From: Fervidobacterium sp.
Lineage (GTDB): Bacteria; Thermotogota; Thermotogae; Thermotogales; Fervidobacteriaceae
Assembly (NCBI GenBank): GCA_003522805.1
Contig: DPIB01000190.1
Span: 1-5,180, forward strand
Length of the DNA stretch: 5,180 bases
Direction of reading: 5' to 3'
The position numbers were made by a program, and so were the translations under genes. Of this stretch, positions 1 to 5,180 are shown piece after piece; position 1 is the stretch's first letter; every line of letters begins with the position of its first letter. The notes below the pieces were generated by a model, which was given only the letters and a program-made list of their open reading frames with translations, was not told the DNA's origin and searched no databases.

Positions 1-65
1 ACTTCTTGATAAATTATGTTAAAGAGGCGCCCCTATATTTCCCCTTATATCCTCGAGAAGATTGG

Positions 66-2597
66 TTAGCTGCACTTACTCCAACCACATTTCCTACAAC
101 TCGTACACCCTTCTTGTTTTACTATGCTGTTTTTTGACAGACATGATGGACAGTATGTGTTTCCATCACTATCTACGTAGTAACCCTCGCTCCATTGAAG
201 CCCATTGGCTGTCACGAATTTCTCTATTTCCTCAGCCGTCTTCACGGTTCCATCTATTACAAATGTATCAAAAGTCTCAGATGAGGTTTCTCCCCACAGT
301 TCTACAAAGTCATCTATAGCACTCTTGATCTCTTTTGCCAGGGCTGGGGTGTATGTCCCTTTGACTTTTCTCAACTGTTCAAGAATTTCTTCTGCAGACA
401 CTCCTGCTCTAAGAGCTATTGAAGAGAGTCTTCCGATTGCCTCAGCTAATTCTGTACCGTTTGATAAGAAGATTTCAACTGCCTCACCATTATCATCGAA
501 GCTTACGGTAATATACGTCGTACCAGTTTCGGTCTTCAACTTTCTTGTTACGCTTCGCAGAGTGTCTTTTCTGGGTTTTGGCCTTAATTTGTGTTTTTCG
601 TCAAGTACGAAGAACTGTACTTTTGGTGCATCTTTTGTCCTCAGTGTTTTCGTTGATGTCAAAACTTGAGATTGCAATGAACCATCTCTGTAGATGGTAA
701 GTCCTCTAATGTTCAGTTTCATTGCTTCAAGGTATATATTTAAGACATCTTCTTCTGTTGCTGTATTTGGCATGTTTATCGTTTTGGATATATTGTTGTC
801 TACGTACCTTTGGAACGCATCTTGCATCAATAGGTGATCTATAGGTGAGATATCCATAGCTGTTACAAACACTCTTTTTACATCTTCAGGCACTTCGTCA
901 AATGAACTTAGAGCACCAATTTCAACAAGCTTGTCTTTTATTTTGTCAAGGATTTCTGGACTAAGCTTGGATTCCAGAATCTTGTTTATATAAAATAGAG
1001 CTTCCTTTGTTCCATCATGCTTGTTCATATATCTTACGTAAGCAATTAGAAAATTCGGTTCAAGACCACTGCTTGTATCTGCTATATTTGATATTGACCC
1101 CGTCGGTGCTATAGTGAGCACTGCCACATTTCTTTTAGCTCTCTTCGATTCTTTCATAACCCTTCTTAACTCATCATCAAATCTACTCATCCCCATTGCA
1201 AAAGGTGCAAAATTTTCCTCCTTTGCATACCTACTCTTTTCAAAGAGTGGAAAATTGCCCTTCTCTTGTCCAAGTTTGTTGGATTCATCATGAGCATGCA
1301 GTGCCATGAATGCCGTCATATCAGCTGCAAATTGCCGAGCTTCTGCTGAATCATAAGGTACGTCAAGATGATAAAGAAGATCAGCGAATCCCATGATACC
1401 CAAACCGATTCTTCTGCTGTTTCTGACTGCTTCAGTTATCTTTTCTAACGGAAAGACATTAACATCGATGATGTTATCTAAAAATCTCACAGCTAATCTT
1501 GATGCCTGTGCAAACGCCTTCCAGTTAAACTCTCCACTCATATAGAACTTTGCAACATCTATCGAACCCAAATTGCAGGCTTCATATGGTGCAAGACCTA
1601 TTTCACCACATGGATTTGTACTCTCAATTTGCATTTCAGGATACATTGCATAATACTTGTTCATTTCACCCAAGAAGGCCAAACCTGGGTCACCAGTTTT
1701 CCAAGCATTCTTAGCCATTCTATCGATTATGCTTCTTATCTTTACTCGTTTTTCTCCAGGATATTTTGGATGCCTTAGTTCTATTTCACCATCTTCCATG
1801 TAGAGCCTAAGTAATTCTTCCTTATCCATTGGAATTCCAACTGATATATTGAAGAACTTCAAAACTTTTTCTCCATCATTCCCTTCCTTAGCGGTAATGA
1901 ACTCTTCAATATCAGGGTGATCTATATTTAAGATACCCATCAGTGCTCCACGCCTTCTATAACCTTGTTCAACAACACCAACTGCAGAATTAAAGACGTG
2001 CATGAAAGATACAGGTCCACTTGCTTGACCATGCGTTCCAGCGACAAAACTGCCTTTTGGTCTGAGTTTTGAAAAATTACTACCTATTCCTCCTCCAGCC
2101 TTTGTGATAAGTGCGTACTCTTTAACTGCATTGAAGATATTCTCGATACTGTCTTCTACAGGAACGACAAAACAAGCTGAAAGCATATGTAGATGGTTTC
2201 TAGAATTGTATATTTGCTGGTACTCTTCAAGAGTCATATCTTCAATAGGCTTCCAAAGTAGTGCATAGTCTGCACCCATTCCAGCATTGAATAGCGTTGG
2301 ACTATTAGGGATGAAAATTCTAGACAACATGAAATTGTAGAATATCTCCTCCCAAGACTTTATTACCTCAAGTTTTTCAGCTCCTGTACTGTTCTCTAAG
2401 TTCGGATTGTTAACAAGCTCAGCAGTTGCAACAACTCGGGCTACTCTTCTACACACATCAGACCACTCTTTTTCGAGAAAATCTCCTGCAGGTGTCTTGA
2501 GGAAATACCTTTCGGTAAGAATCTTATAAGCGTTTTTCGAAGGTTCCACATGTGACCAATAATTCATAAGGGAATACAAATCAGTGAGTTCTTCCAT
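66..2597 (-). CDS. nrdJ: Adenosylcobalamin-dependent (class II) ribonucleoside reductase
   Basis: Cytoplasmic enzyme that reduces ribonucleotides to deoxyribonucleotides using adenosylcobalamin to make a thiyl radical. With the ATG at 2597 the protein has 843 residues, close to T. maritima NrdJ (about 827). Seen in the sequence: an N-terminal RNR region around 20-70 (NAYKIL, RYFLK); SACFV with Cys142; a glycine-rich loop GGGIGSNF near 168; NPCGE at 328-332, giving Asn328, thiyl Cys330 and Glu332; Cys341, eleven residues later, as redox partner of Cys142; and APTGS near 497, the phosphate-binding loop. The 142-330-341 spacing matches the T. maritima triad (134, 322, 333) as I recall it. Residues about 691-748 resemble a TSCPD domain. 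The tail carries Cys816, 819, 831, 834, 837 and 842, consistent with the zinc-binding or redox-relay end of NrdJ. No intein interrupts it. An in-frame TTG at 2639 would add 14 residues, but the ATG has the Shine-Dalgarno. The gene is divergent from the GH42 gene and appears monocistronic here. Family assignment is very secure. Confidence 0.97.
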   Translation of the reverse strand: MEELTDLYSLMNYWSHVEPSKNAYKILTERYFLKTPAGDFLEKEWSDVCRRVARVVATAELVNNPNLENSTGAEKLEVIKSWEEIFYNFMLSRIFIPNSPTLFNAGMGADYALLWKPIEDMTLEEYQQIYNSRNHLHMLSACFVVPVEDSIENIFNAVKEYALITKAGGGIGSNFSKLRPKGSFVAGTHGQASGPVSFMHVFNSAVGVVEQGYRRRGALMGILNIDHPDIEEFITAKEGNDGEKVLKFFNISVGIPMDKEELLRLYMEDGEIELRHPKYPGEKRVKIRSIIDRMAKNAWKTGDPGLAFLGEMNKYYAMYPEMQIESTNPCGEIGLAPYEACNLGSIDVAKFYMSGEFNWKAFAQASRLAVRFLDNIIDVNVFPLEKITEAVRNSRRIGLGIMGFADLLYHLDVPYDSAEARQFAADMTAFMALHAHDESNKLGQEKGNFPLFEKSRYAKEENFAPFAMGMSRFDDELRRVMKESKRAKRNVAVLTIAPTGSISNIADTSSGLEPNFLIAYVRYMNKHDGTKEALFYINKILESKLSPEILDKIKDKLVEIGALSSFDEVPEDVKRVFVTAMDISPIDHLLMQDAFQRYVDNNISKTINMPNTATEEDVLNIYLEAMKLNIRGLTIYRDGSLQSQVLTSTKTLRTKDAPKVQFFVLDEKHKLRPKPRKDTLRSVTRKLKTETGTTYITVSFDDNGEAVEIFLSNGTELAEAIGRLSSIALRAGVSAEEILEQLRKVKGTYTPALAKEIKSAIDDFVELWGETSSETFDTFVIDGTVKTAEEIEKFVTANGLQWSEGYYVDSDGNTYCPSCLSKNSIVKQEGCTSCRKCGWSKCS

Positions 2598-2603
2598 AAT
2601 TTT

Positions 2604-2611
2604 TCCTCCCC
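2604..2611 (-). promoter_or_regulatory. Ribosome binding site that fixes the nrdJ start
   Basis: On the minus strand GGGGAGGA lies 6 nt before the ATG at 2597-2595. The upstream in-frame TTG at 2639 has no comparable purine-rich site, and the Shine-Dalgarno would then lie inside the coding sequence. This supports starting nrdJ at 2597. Confidence 0.85.
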
Positions 2612-2620
2612 ACTCGTCAA

Positions 2621-2650
2621 GATTAATGAGATTGATCAATGAAATTAGTC
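2621..2650. repeat. 30-bp interrupted dyad in the nrdJ leader
   Basis: On the plus strand the centre is the perfect palindrome ATTGATCAAT (2631-2640). It is flanked symmetrically by 3-nt spacers and the arms GATTAAT and ATTAGTC. Eleven of 15 base pairs match about one common centre. The dyad ends 9 nt upstream of the nrdJ Shine-Dalgarno. It could be a DNA-binding site for a dimeric regulator or, less likely given its AT-rich interrupted arms, an RNA hairpin. No known consensus was recognised. Confidence 0.5.
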
Positions 2651-2711
2651 AGGTTAATATGCTTCAGCTTATAAAGAGAATTGACACAACATACTCCGTG
2701 TTACGCTGTGT

Positions 2712-2739
2712 ATTATACCATAGGTAGTATTTTATACAA
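2712..2739 (-). promoter_or_regulatory. nrdJ: Probable sigma-A promoter of nrdJ (extended -10)
   Basis: On the minus strand a perfect TATAAT (2717-2712) is preceded by TGG, giving an extended -10 (TG at 2720-2719). A weak -35, TTGTAT (2739-2734), lies 16 nt upstream. Transcription would start near 2705, giving a leader of about 108 nt that contains the 2621-2650 dyad. The spacer holds a small odd-centred palindrome, TACCATAGGTA (2716-2726). The -10 is strong; the -35 matches only half the consensus, which extended -10 promoters tolerate. Confidence 0.6.
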
Positions 2740-2803
2740 ACCATACTCAAATTATAGACACATGAGATTTGAAAGGAACGAAGAAGAAAAGGATAGTTAT
2801 TTC

Positions 2804-2950
2804 CTATACGTGGCTGAATAGAGTGCTAAATAAGGGATTGACACAGAGTAACATATTATTCAAGCGGTCCAGTAGCTCTTTCATCTTTTCCTCTGTTATA
2901 TTTTCAGGGAAGTAGATACGAAAAGTGCCTGCTAATTGTGGGAGCTTAGA
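2804..2950 (-). pseudogene. Coding-like remnant, C-terminal fragment of unknown protein
   Basis: Between TAG at 2953-2951 and TAG at 2806-2804 the minus strand keeps an open frame of 48 codons. The first half reads like real protein: GTFRIYFPENITEEKMKELL, a beta strand, a turn with proline, then a charged amphipathic helix continuing as DRLNNML. The last dozen residues are hydrophobic and less protein-like. There is no start codon with a ribosome binding site; the only internal ATGs are mid-helix. The upstream TAG blocks extension in frame, and neighbouring frames are closed too. I infer the decayed 3' end of a lost gene on the nrdJ strand. Family not recognised. It could also be a chance open frame. 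Confidence 0.3.
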
Positions 2951-2956
2951 CTATAA

Positions 2957-3002
2957 GAAGGGAGGATTCTCATTGCTACACGCCTTTCATTGTATGAAGT
3001 GA
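2957..3002 (+). other. Orphan Shine-Dalgarno followed by a nine-codon frame
   Basis: GAAGGGAGGA (2957-2966) is a near-ideal Shine-Dalgarno, with 7 nt between GGAGG and a TTG at 2973. The frame reads M-LHAFHCMK and stops at TGA 3000-3002. No protein follows. Either this is the surviving 5' end of a gene whose body has decayed, a minimal leader peptide, or a purine-rich coincidence. No promoter was identified for it. Confidence 0.2.
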
Positions 3003-3083
3003 TAAAATGTTAAAACAACTAGCTTGATTTAGAATATGAGCAACATATCCCAATAGGTGGAAAAATGAAAGAAATTCCATGTT

Positions 3084-3111
3084 TTGAGGTATACAACTTT
3101 TCTGATTAAAT
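3084..3111 (+). promoter_or_regulatory. Candidate promoter of the GH42-LacI unit
   Basis: TTGAGG (3084-3089), a 16-nt spacer and TTAAAT (3106-3111) match the sigma-A consensus at 4 of 6 positions in each box. Transcription would start near 3118, immediately before the palindrome at 3124-3135, the usual geometry for steric repression by a LacI-type protein. The boxes are imperfect, so the exact promoter position is uncertain. Confidence 0.4.
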
Positions 3112-3123
3112 AGTAACAGTACC

Positions 3124-3135
3124 GGTAACGTTACC
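3124..3135. promoter_or_regulatory. Probable LacI-family operator, GGTAACGTTACC
   Basis: A perfect 12-bp palindrome with a central CG, the hallmark of LacI/GalR operators, lies 79 bp upstream of the GH42 start and just downstream of the candidate promoter. A LacI-family gene begins 41 bp after GH42, so it is the obvious candidate to bind here. An overlapping 8-bp palindrome, TACCGGTA, lies at 3120-3127. The palindrome itself is seen; the binding protein is inferred. Confidence 0.65.
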
Positions 3136-3213
3136 ACTTCAAGATGTAGAACGGCTGCAATATTTCTTTGATGAGTCTCGCCAAAACAAAGAGTAGGAGA
3201 AGGGAGTCTTTGT

Positions 3214-5064
3214 ATGCGCATATATGGTGCGGATTATTATCCGGAACATTGGGATCAAGAGATATGGGATGATCACATCAAGATGATGAAAGAGTATGGC
3301 ATCGATTGGGTAAGGATTGGGGAATTTGATTGGGCTATCGTTGAACCAACAGATGGTGTTTTTGACTTTACACTTCTTGATGAAGCAATCAAGAAACTGA
3401 AAGATAGCGGTATTAAAATCATTCTTGGTACGCCTACTACAACACCACCTGCGTGGCTCGTCAAAAAATACCCAGAAATTCTTCCGATAGATCATTCTGG
3501 AAGAGTGAGAGATTTCGGTAGTAGACGCCATTATACACCAAATTCTCCAATTTACAGGCAGTACGCGACCCGTCTAACTGAAAAATATGTCCAGCATTAT
3601 TTAGATGTTGCAGACATGTGGCAAGTTGATAATGAATTCGGTTGCCATGGTACAACGTACTCGTTTACGGAGAGTGACAGAATAGCATTTATTAAATGGC
3701 TGAAAGACAGATACGAGGCTTTGGATAACTTGAATAAGGCTTGGGGGACGATCTTTTGGAGTCAGGTCTACCGTGACTGGGACGAGATAACTTTTCCCTT
3801 GAACACACCAACATTTGAGAATCCTCATCAGATGCTGGATATTTATAGATTTATGTCTGACAGTAACATCGATTTCATGAATGCACAGATAGAAATCATC
3901 CGAAAGTACTCCGACAAACCGATTACTCACAATTTTATGGTAGATTTTATGGACCTTGATTATAGAAGAATGGCAAAGTATATCGATCTTGTTTCATGGG
4001 ATAACTACATCTCGACCGATGACTACGAACCTTTCAGGCAGTCCGCAAATCATGTACTCATGCGTTCGTTGAAAAAGTCTCCATTTTTGATCATGGAGCA
4101 ACAACCGGGACGCGTTAACTGGAAATTGAGGAACGAAAATTATCCTGGCAATTGTTTGGCTATGTGGACAAAACAAGCATATCTGGATGGAGCGCTTGGT
4201 GTAATGGTCTTCCGGTTTGACCAAATAAGATTTGGAGCTGAGCAATTCCATACTGGATTGCTCGATTATTCAGGGAGACCAACTCAAAGGTTGAGTGAAT
4301 TTTCAAAAGGAAAGTCAGAAACAGATGGTACAATAGAAGTGGTTCGACAAGTTGCTATATATTTCGATTACGAAAATGAGTGGATTCATAGAATAAATCA
4401 TGTAAACAAGGAGTTCAAGTATTGGGACAGTGTAGTTGAAATATACAAAGCTGTGAGAGAGCTTGGTTACAATGTTGATTTTGTTTTTGCAGACGATGAT
4501 ATTGAAGAGTACGATATACTGATTGTACCGTATGCATTCAAGATAGGGGAAGGTTTTGCAAATATGATCTCGGATTTCAAAGGTCCTGTTTATATGACGT
4601 GCATGAGCGGTCTTAAAGATGAGAAGAACTGGATTGTCAAAAGGGCTCCAGATAATCTAATCGAAGAATTTGGCGTAGAAGTTGTGGATTTTGGTGCCAT
4701 ACGTGAGAAAGAATTTTTGCTTCATAATGTACCACATCATGCAAAATACTGGCAAGATGAGGTAGAATTATATGGAGCACAAGTGCTTGGTACATTTACT
4801 GACGGCATGCCTGCTTTGACATTAAACGTTCTCAATGGAAAGGAAAGGTTCTACATAGCAACTGTTGTAGATAAGCATACTTGGATAGAGCTTTTGCATG
4901 ATAAGCTACCTCTGAAAGTAGTTGGTACTGATGTTCAATTTGCTGAGGATAAAAGCAATATGTACGTTCTGAATCTGAGAAATGAGCACAACATTGTCTA
5001 TGTTGATTCACAAAAGCTTGTTTTAGAGGCATTTGAATTGAAAAAGCTGGCAAAAAGAACATAA
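3214..5064 (+). CDS. Glycoside hydrolase family 42 beta-galactosidase
   Basis: Retaining glycosidase that removes terminal beta-galactosyl residues from lactose or, more likely in such bacteria, plant-derived galacto-oligosaccharides. The protein has 616 residues and no signal peptide, so it is cytoplasmic and would act on imported sugars. Seen: GADYYPEHW at 5-13, typical of the barrel start; acid/base Glu141 in WQVDNEFGCH; nucleophile Glu295 in FLIMEQQPGRVNW; FGAEQFHTGLLD at 340-351. The TIM barrel spans about 1-365, the trimerisation domain about 375-575, and the C-terminal beta domain is short (about 580-616), so the protein is somewhat shorter than the usual 650-690. The cysteines that bind zinc in the Thermus A4 enzyme are absent: Thr108 stands in RHYTPNS, and GCHGTTYSF lacks the following cluster. 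The ATG has AGGGAG 7 nt upstream, and an in-frame TGA at 3172 limits extension. Likely co-transcribed with the LacI-type gene. Substrate preference cannot be read from the sequence. Confidence 0.95.
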   Translation: MRIYGADYYPEHWDQEIWDDHIKMMKEYGIDWVRIGEFDWAIVEPTDGVFDFTLLDEAIKKLKDSGIKIILGTPTTTPPAWLVKKYPEILPIDHSGRVRDFGSRRHYTPNSPIYRQYATRLTEKYVQHYLDVADMWQVDNEFGCHGTTYSFTESDRIAFIKWLKDRYEALDNLNKAWGTIFWSQVYRDWDEITFPLNTPTFENPHQMLDIYRFMSDSNIDFMNAQIEIIRKYSDKPITHNFMVDFMDLDYRRMAKYIDLVSWDNYISTDDYEPFRQSANHVLMRSLKKSPFLIMEQQPGRVNWKLRNENYPGNCLAMWTKQAYLDGALGVMVFRFDQIRFGAEQFHTGLLDYSGRPTQRLSEFSKGKSETDGTIEVVRQVAIYFDYENEWIHRINHVNKEFKYWDSVVEIYKAVRELGYNVDFVFADDDIEEYDILIVPYAFKIGEGFANMISDFKGPVYMTCMSGLKDEKNWIVKRAPDNLIEEFGVEVVDFGAIREKEFLLHNVPHHAKYWQDEVELYGAQVLGTFTDGMPALTLNVLNGKERFYIATVVDKHTWIELLHDKLPLKVVGTDVQFAEDKSNMYVLNLRNEHNIVYVDSQKLVLEAFELKKLAKRT

Positions 5065-5075
5065 CTGGTACAGTT
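5063..5075. repeat. Short inverted repeat between the GH42 and LacI-type genes
   Basis: AACTG, GTA, CAGTT forms a 13-bp odd-centred palindrome overlapping the GH42 stop codon (TAA 5062-5064). No U-run follows, so it is not an intrinsic terminator, which fits read-through into the regulator gene. It might be a weak regulatory site or coincidence. Confidence 0.3.
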
Positions 5076-5091
5076 GTCAAATCTGGCATTT

Positions 5092-5099
5092 GGAGGTGA
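5092..5099 (+). promoter_or_regulatory. Ribosome binding site that fixes the TTG start of the LacI-type gene
   Basis: GGAGGTGA is an excellent Shine-Dalgarno; GGAGGTG ends 7 nt before TTG 5106-5108. An in-frame TGA (5097-5099) lies directly upstream, so no earlier start in this frame is possible, and the next residues already belong to the helix-turn-helix. Confidence 0.85.
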
Positions 5100-5105
5100 A
5101 AGGAT

Positions 5106-5180
5106 TTGAAGAAATTTGTTACCATTAGAGATGTAGCAGCTACTGCAGGCGTTTCCATAAACACAGTCTCAAGAGCACTC
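5106..5180 (+). CDS. LacI/GalR-family transcriptional regulator (5' end only)
   Basis: Only the first 25 residues lie in the window; the gene continues past its right edge. The visible part, with VTIRDVAATAGVS followed by NTVSRAL, is the canonical LacI-family N-terminal helix-turn-helix (IRDVA.. AGVS..TVSR.L). That helix reads a half operator in the major groove. The family usually continues with a hinge helix and a periplasmic-binding-protein-like sugar-sensing domain of about 270 residues, not visible here. The gene starts with TTG and follows GH42 by 41 bp on the same strand without a terminator, so it is probably in the same transcript. Its likely targets include the CG-centred palindrome at 3124-3135, which would make it autoregulatory through the shared promoter. 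The inducer is unknown; a galactoside or galactose is a guess from context. Confidence 0.93.
   Translation, partial: MKKFVTIRDVAATAGVSINTVSRAL

Larger units (their letters stand above)
3023..3196 (+). pseudogene. Coding-like remnant split by one TAA, just upstream of the GH42 gene
   Basis: One reading frame runs from after TAG 3020-3022 to TAG 3194-3196, interrupted only by TAA at 3107-3109. The first part has 28 sense codons and includes EYEQHIPIGGKMKEIPCFEV. The second has 28 codons and includes LPLQDVERLQYFFDESRQ. Composition and codon choice resemble the adjacent real genes. A short version could start at ATG 3065, where AGGTGG (3055-3060) lies 4 nt upstream, giving a 14-residue peptide, MKEIPCFEVYNFSD. 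The frame ends 17 nt before the GH42 ATG. I infer a decayed gene tail whose DNA now also carries the GH42 promoter and operator. Family not recognised. Confidence 0.3.
2640..3213. other. Divergent intergenic region with regulatory sites and decayed coding remnants
   Basis: About 575 bp without an intact gene. From left to right it holds half of the nrdJ leader dyad, the nrdJ promoter, a minus-strand coding-like remnant (2804-2950), an orphan Shine-Dalgarno with a nine-codon frame (2957-3002), a plus-strand coding-like remnant split by TAA (3023-3196), the candidate GH42 promoter and a LacI-type palindrome. I saw no tRNA, CRISPR repeat, cobalamin riboswitch or paired terminal inverted repeats of an insertion sequence. 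Confidence 0.6.

Noticed and set aside
23..34. GC-rich AGAGGCGCCCCT downstream of nrdJ as an intrinsic terminator.
   Set aside because: On the nrdJ strand it folds into only about four pairs including a G-U, with a four-base loop and a broken U-run. Not supported.
205..669. 154-codon plus-strand open frame opposite nrdJ.
   Set aside because: It is an antisense shadow of the conserved nrdJ C-terminal region, with no plausible ribosome binding site or protein motif.
2684..2711. ACAC/GTGT arms downstream of the nrdJ -10, resembling an NrdR box.
   Set aside because: The best arrangement (2684-2701) is 18 bp with only the outer ACAC/GTGT and one central pair matching; the NrdR box is a 16-bp near-palindrome, usually in tandem. 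Too weak to call.
2598..2711. Possible cobalamin riboswitch in the leader of this B12-dependent enzyme.
   Set aside because: The predicted leader is only about 108 nt, too short for the cobalamin aptamer, and no B12-box-like sequence is visible.
2762..2821. 19-codon plus-strand frame starting MRFERNEEEKD.
   Set aside because: No Shine-Dalgarno, no promoter and a purine-rich repetitive sequence; likely chance.
2680..2845. Direct repeat ATTGACACA at 2680-2688 and 2837-2845, each containing TTGACA as a possible -35.
   Set aside because: Neither TTGACA has a -10 at 15-19 nt spacing (TATTAT lies at 24 and 10 nt), and a 9-bp AT-rich repeat is expected at some rate by chance.
3034..3048. ATATG-AGCAA-CATAT hairpin upstream of the GH42 gene.
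   Set aside because: Five mostly A-T pairs that do not extend; not distinguishable from background.
3065..3196. Resemblance of the plus-strand remnant to SnoaL/NTF2-like proteins (EIPCFEVYNFSD, then YFFD).
   Set aside because: The distance between the two pieces is too long for the family pattern, and a stop codon intervenes. I could not support a family name.
2976..3531. Two minus-strand open frames (81 and 130 codons) opposite the GH42 5' region and intergenic DNA.
   Set aside because: The longer is antisense to conserved GH42 coding sequence; the shorter overlaps the opposite-strand remnant, and its composition (many Cys, His, Leu) is not protein-like.

Overview
The window looks like chromosomal DNA of a thermophilic, moderately AT-rich bacterium, most likely a Thermotogota member (Fervidobacterium/Thermosipho type). 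This guess rests on three things: the type of adenosylcobalamin-dependent ribonucleotide reductase, whose cysteine spacing matches the Thermotoga maritima enzyme as I recall it; strong Shine-Dalgarno sequences; and a TTG start on the regulator gene. The genus is an inference, not a measurement.

Layout. Positions 66-2597 (minus strand) hold a complete class II ribonucleotide reductase gene, nrdJ. Its likely promoter is an extended -10 element at 2712-2739, and a 30-bp interrupted dyad lies just upstream of its ribosome binding site. Positions 3214-5064 (plus strand, divergent from nrdJ) hold a complete cytoplasmic GH42 beta-galactosidase-type enzyme. After a 41-bp gap, a LacI-family regulator begins at 5106 with a TTG codon and runs off the window. 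Positions 1-65 contain no recognisable gene start; all three minus-strand frames are closed by stops there.

The roughly 575-bp divergent intergenic region (2640-3213) is the least explained part. It holds the nrdJ promoter, a candidate GH42 promoter (3084-3111) and a perfect 12-bp palindrome, GGTAACGTTACC, with the CG centre usual for LacI-family operators. It also holds two stretches that read like pieces of real proteins but have no proper start: 2804-2950 on the minus strand and 3023-3196 on the plus strand, the latter split by one TAA. I read these as decayed gene remnants and cannot assign a family to either.

How the genes relate. GH42 and the LacI-type gene look like a two-gene sugar-utilisation unit in which the regulator probably represses transcription from the palindrome upstream of GH42. 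nrdJ supplies deoxyribonucleotides and is unrelated in function; it only shares the divergent intergenic region. I do not see a convincing new multi-gene system here. The leads worth a second look are the operator layout, the dyad in the nrdJ leader, the loss of the zinc-site cysteines in the GH42 enzyme, and the two remnants.
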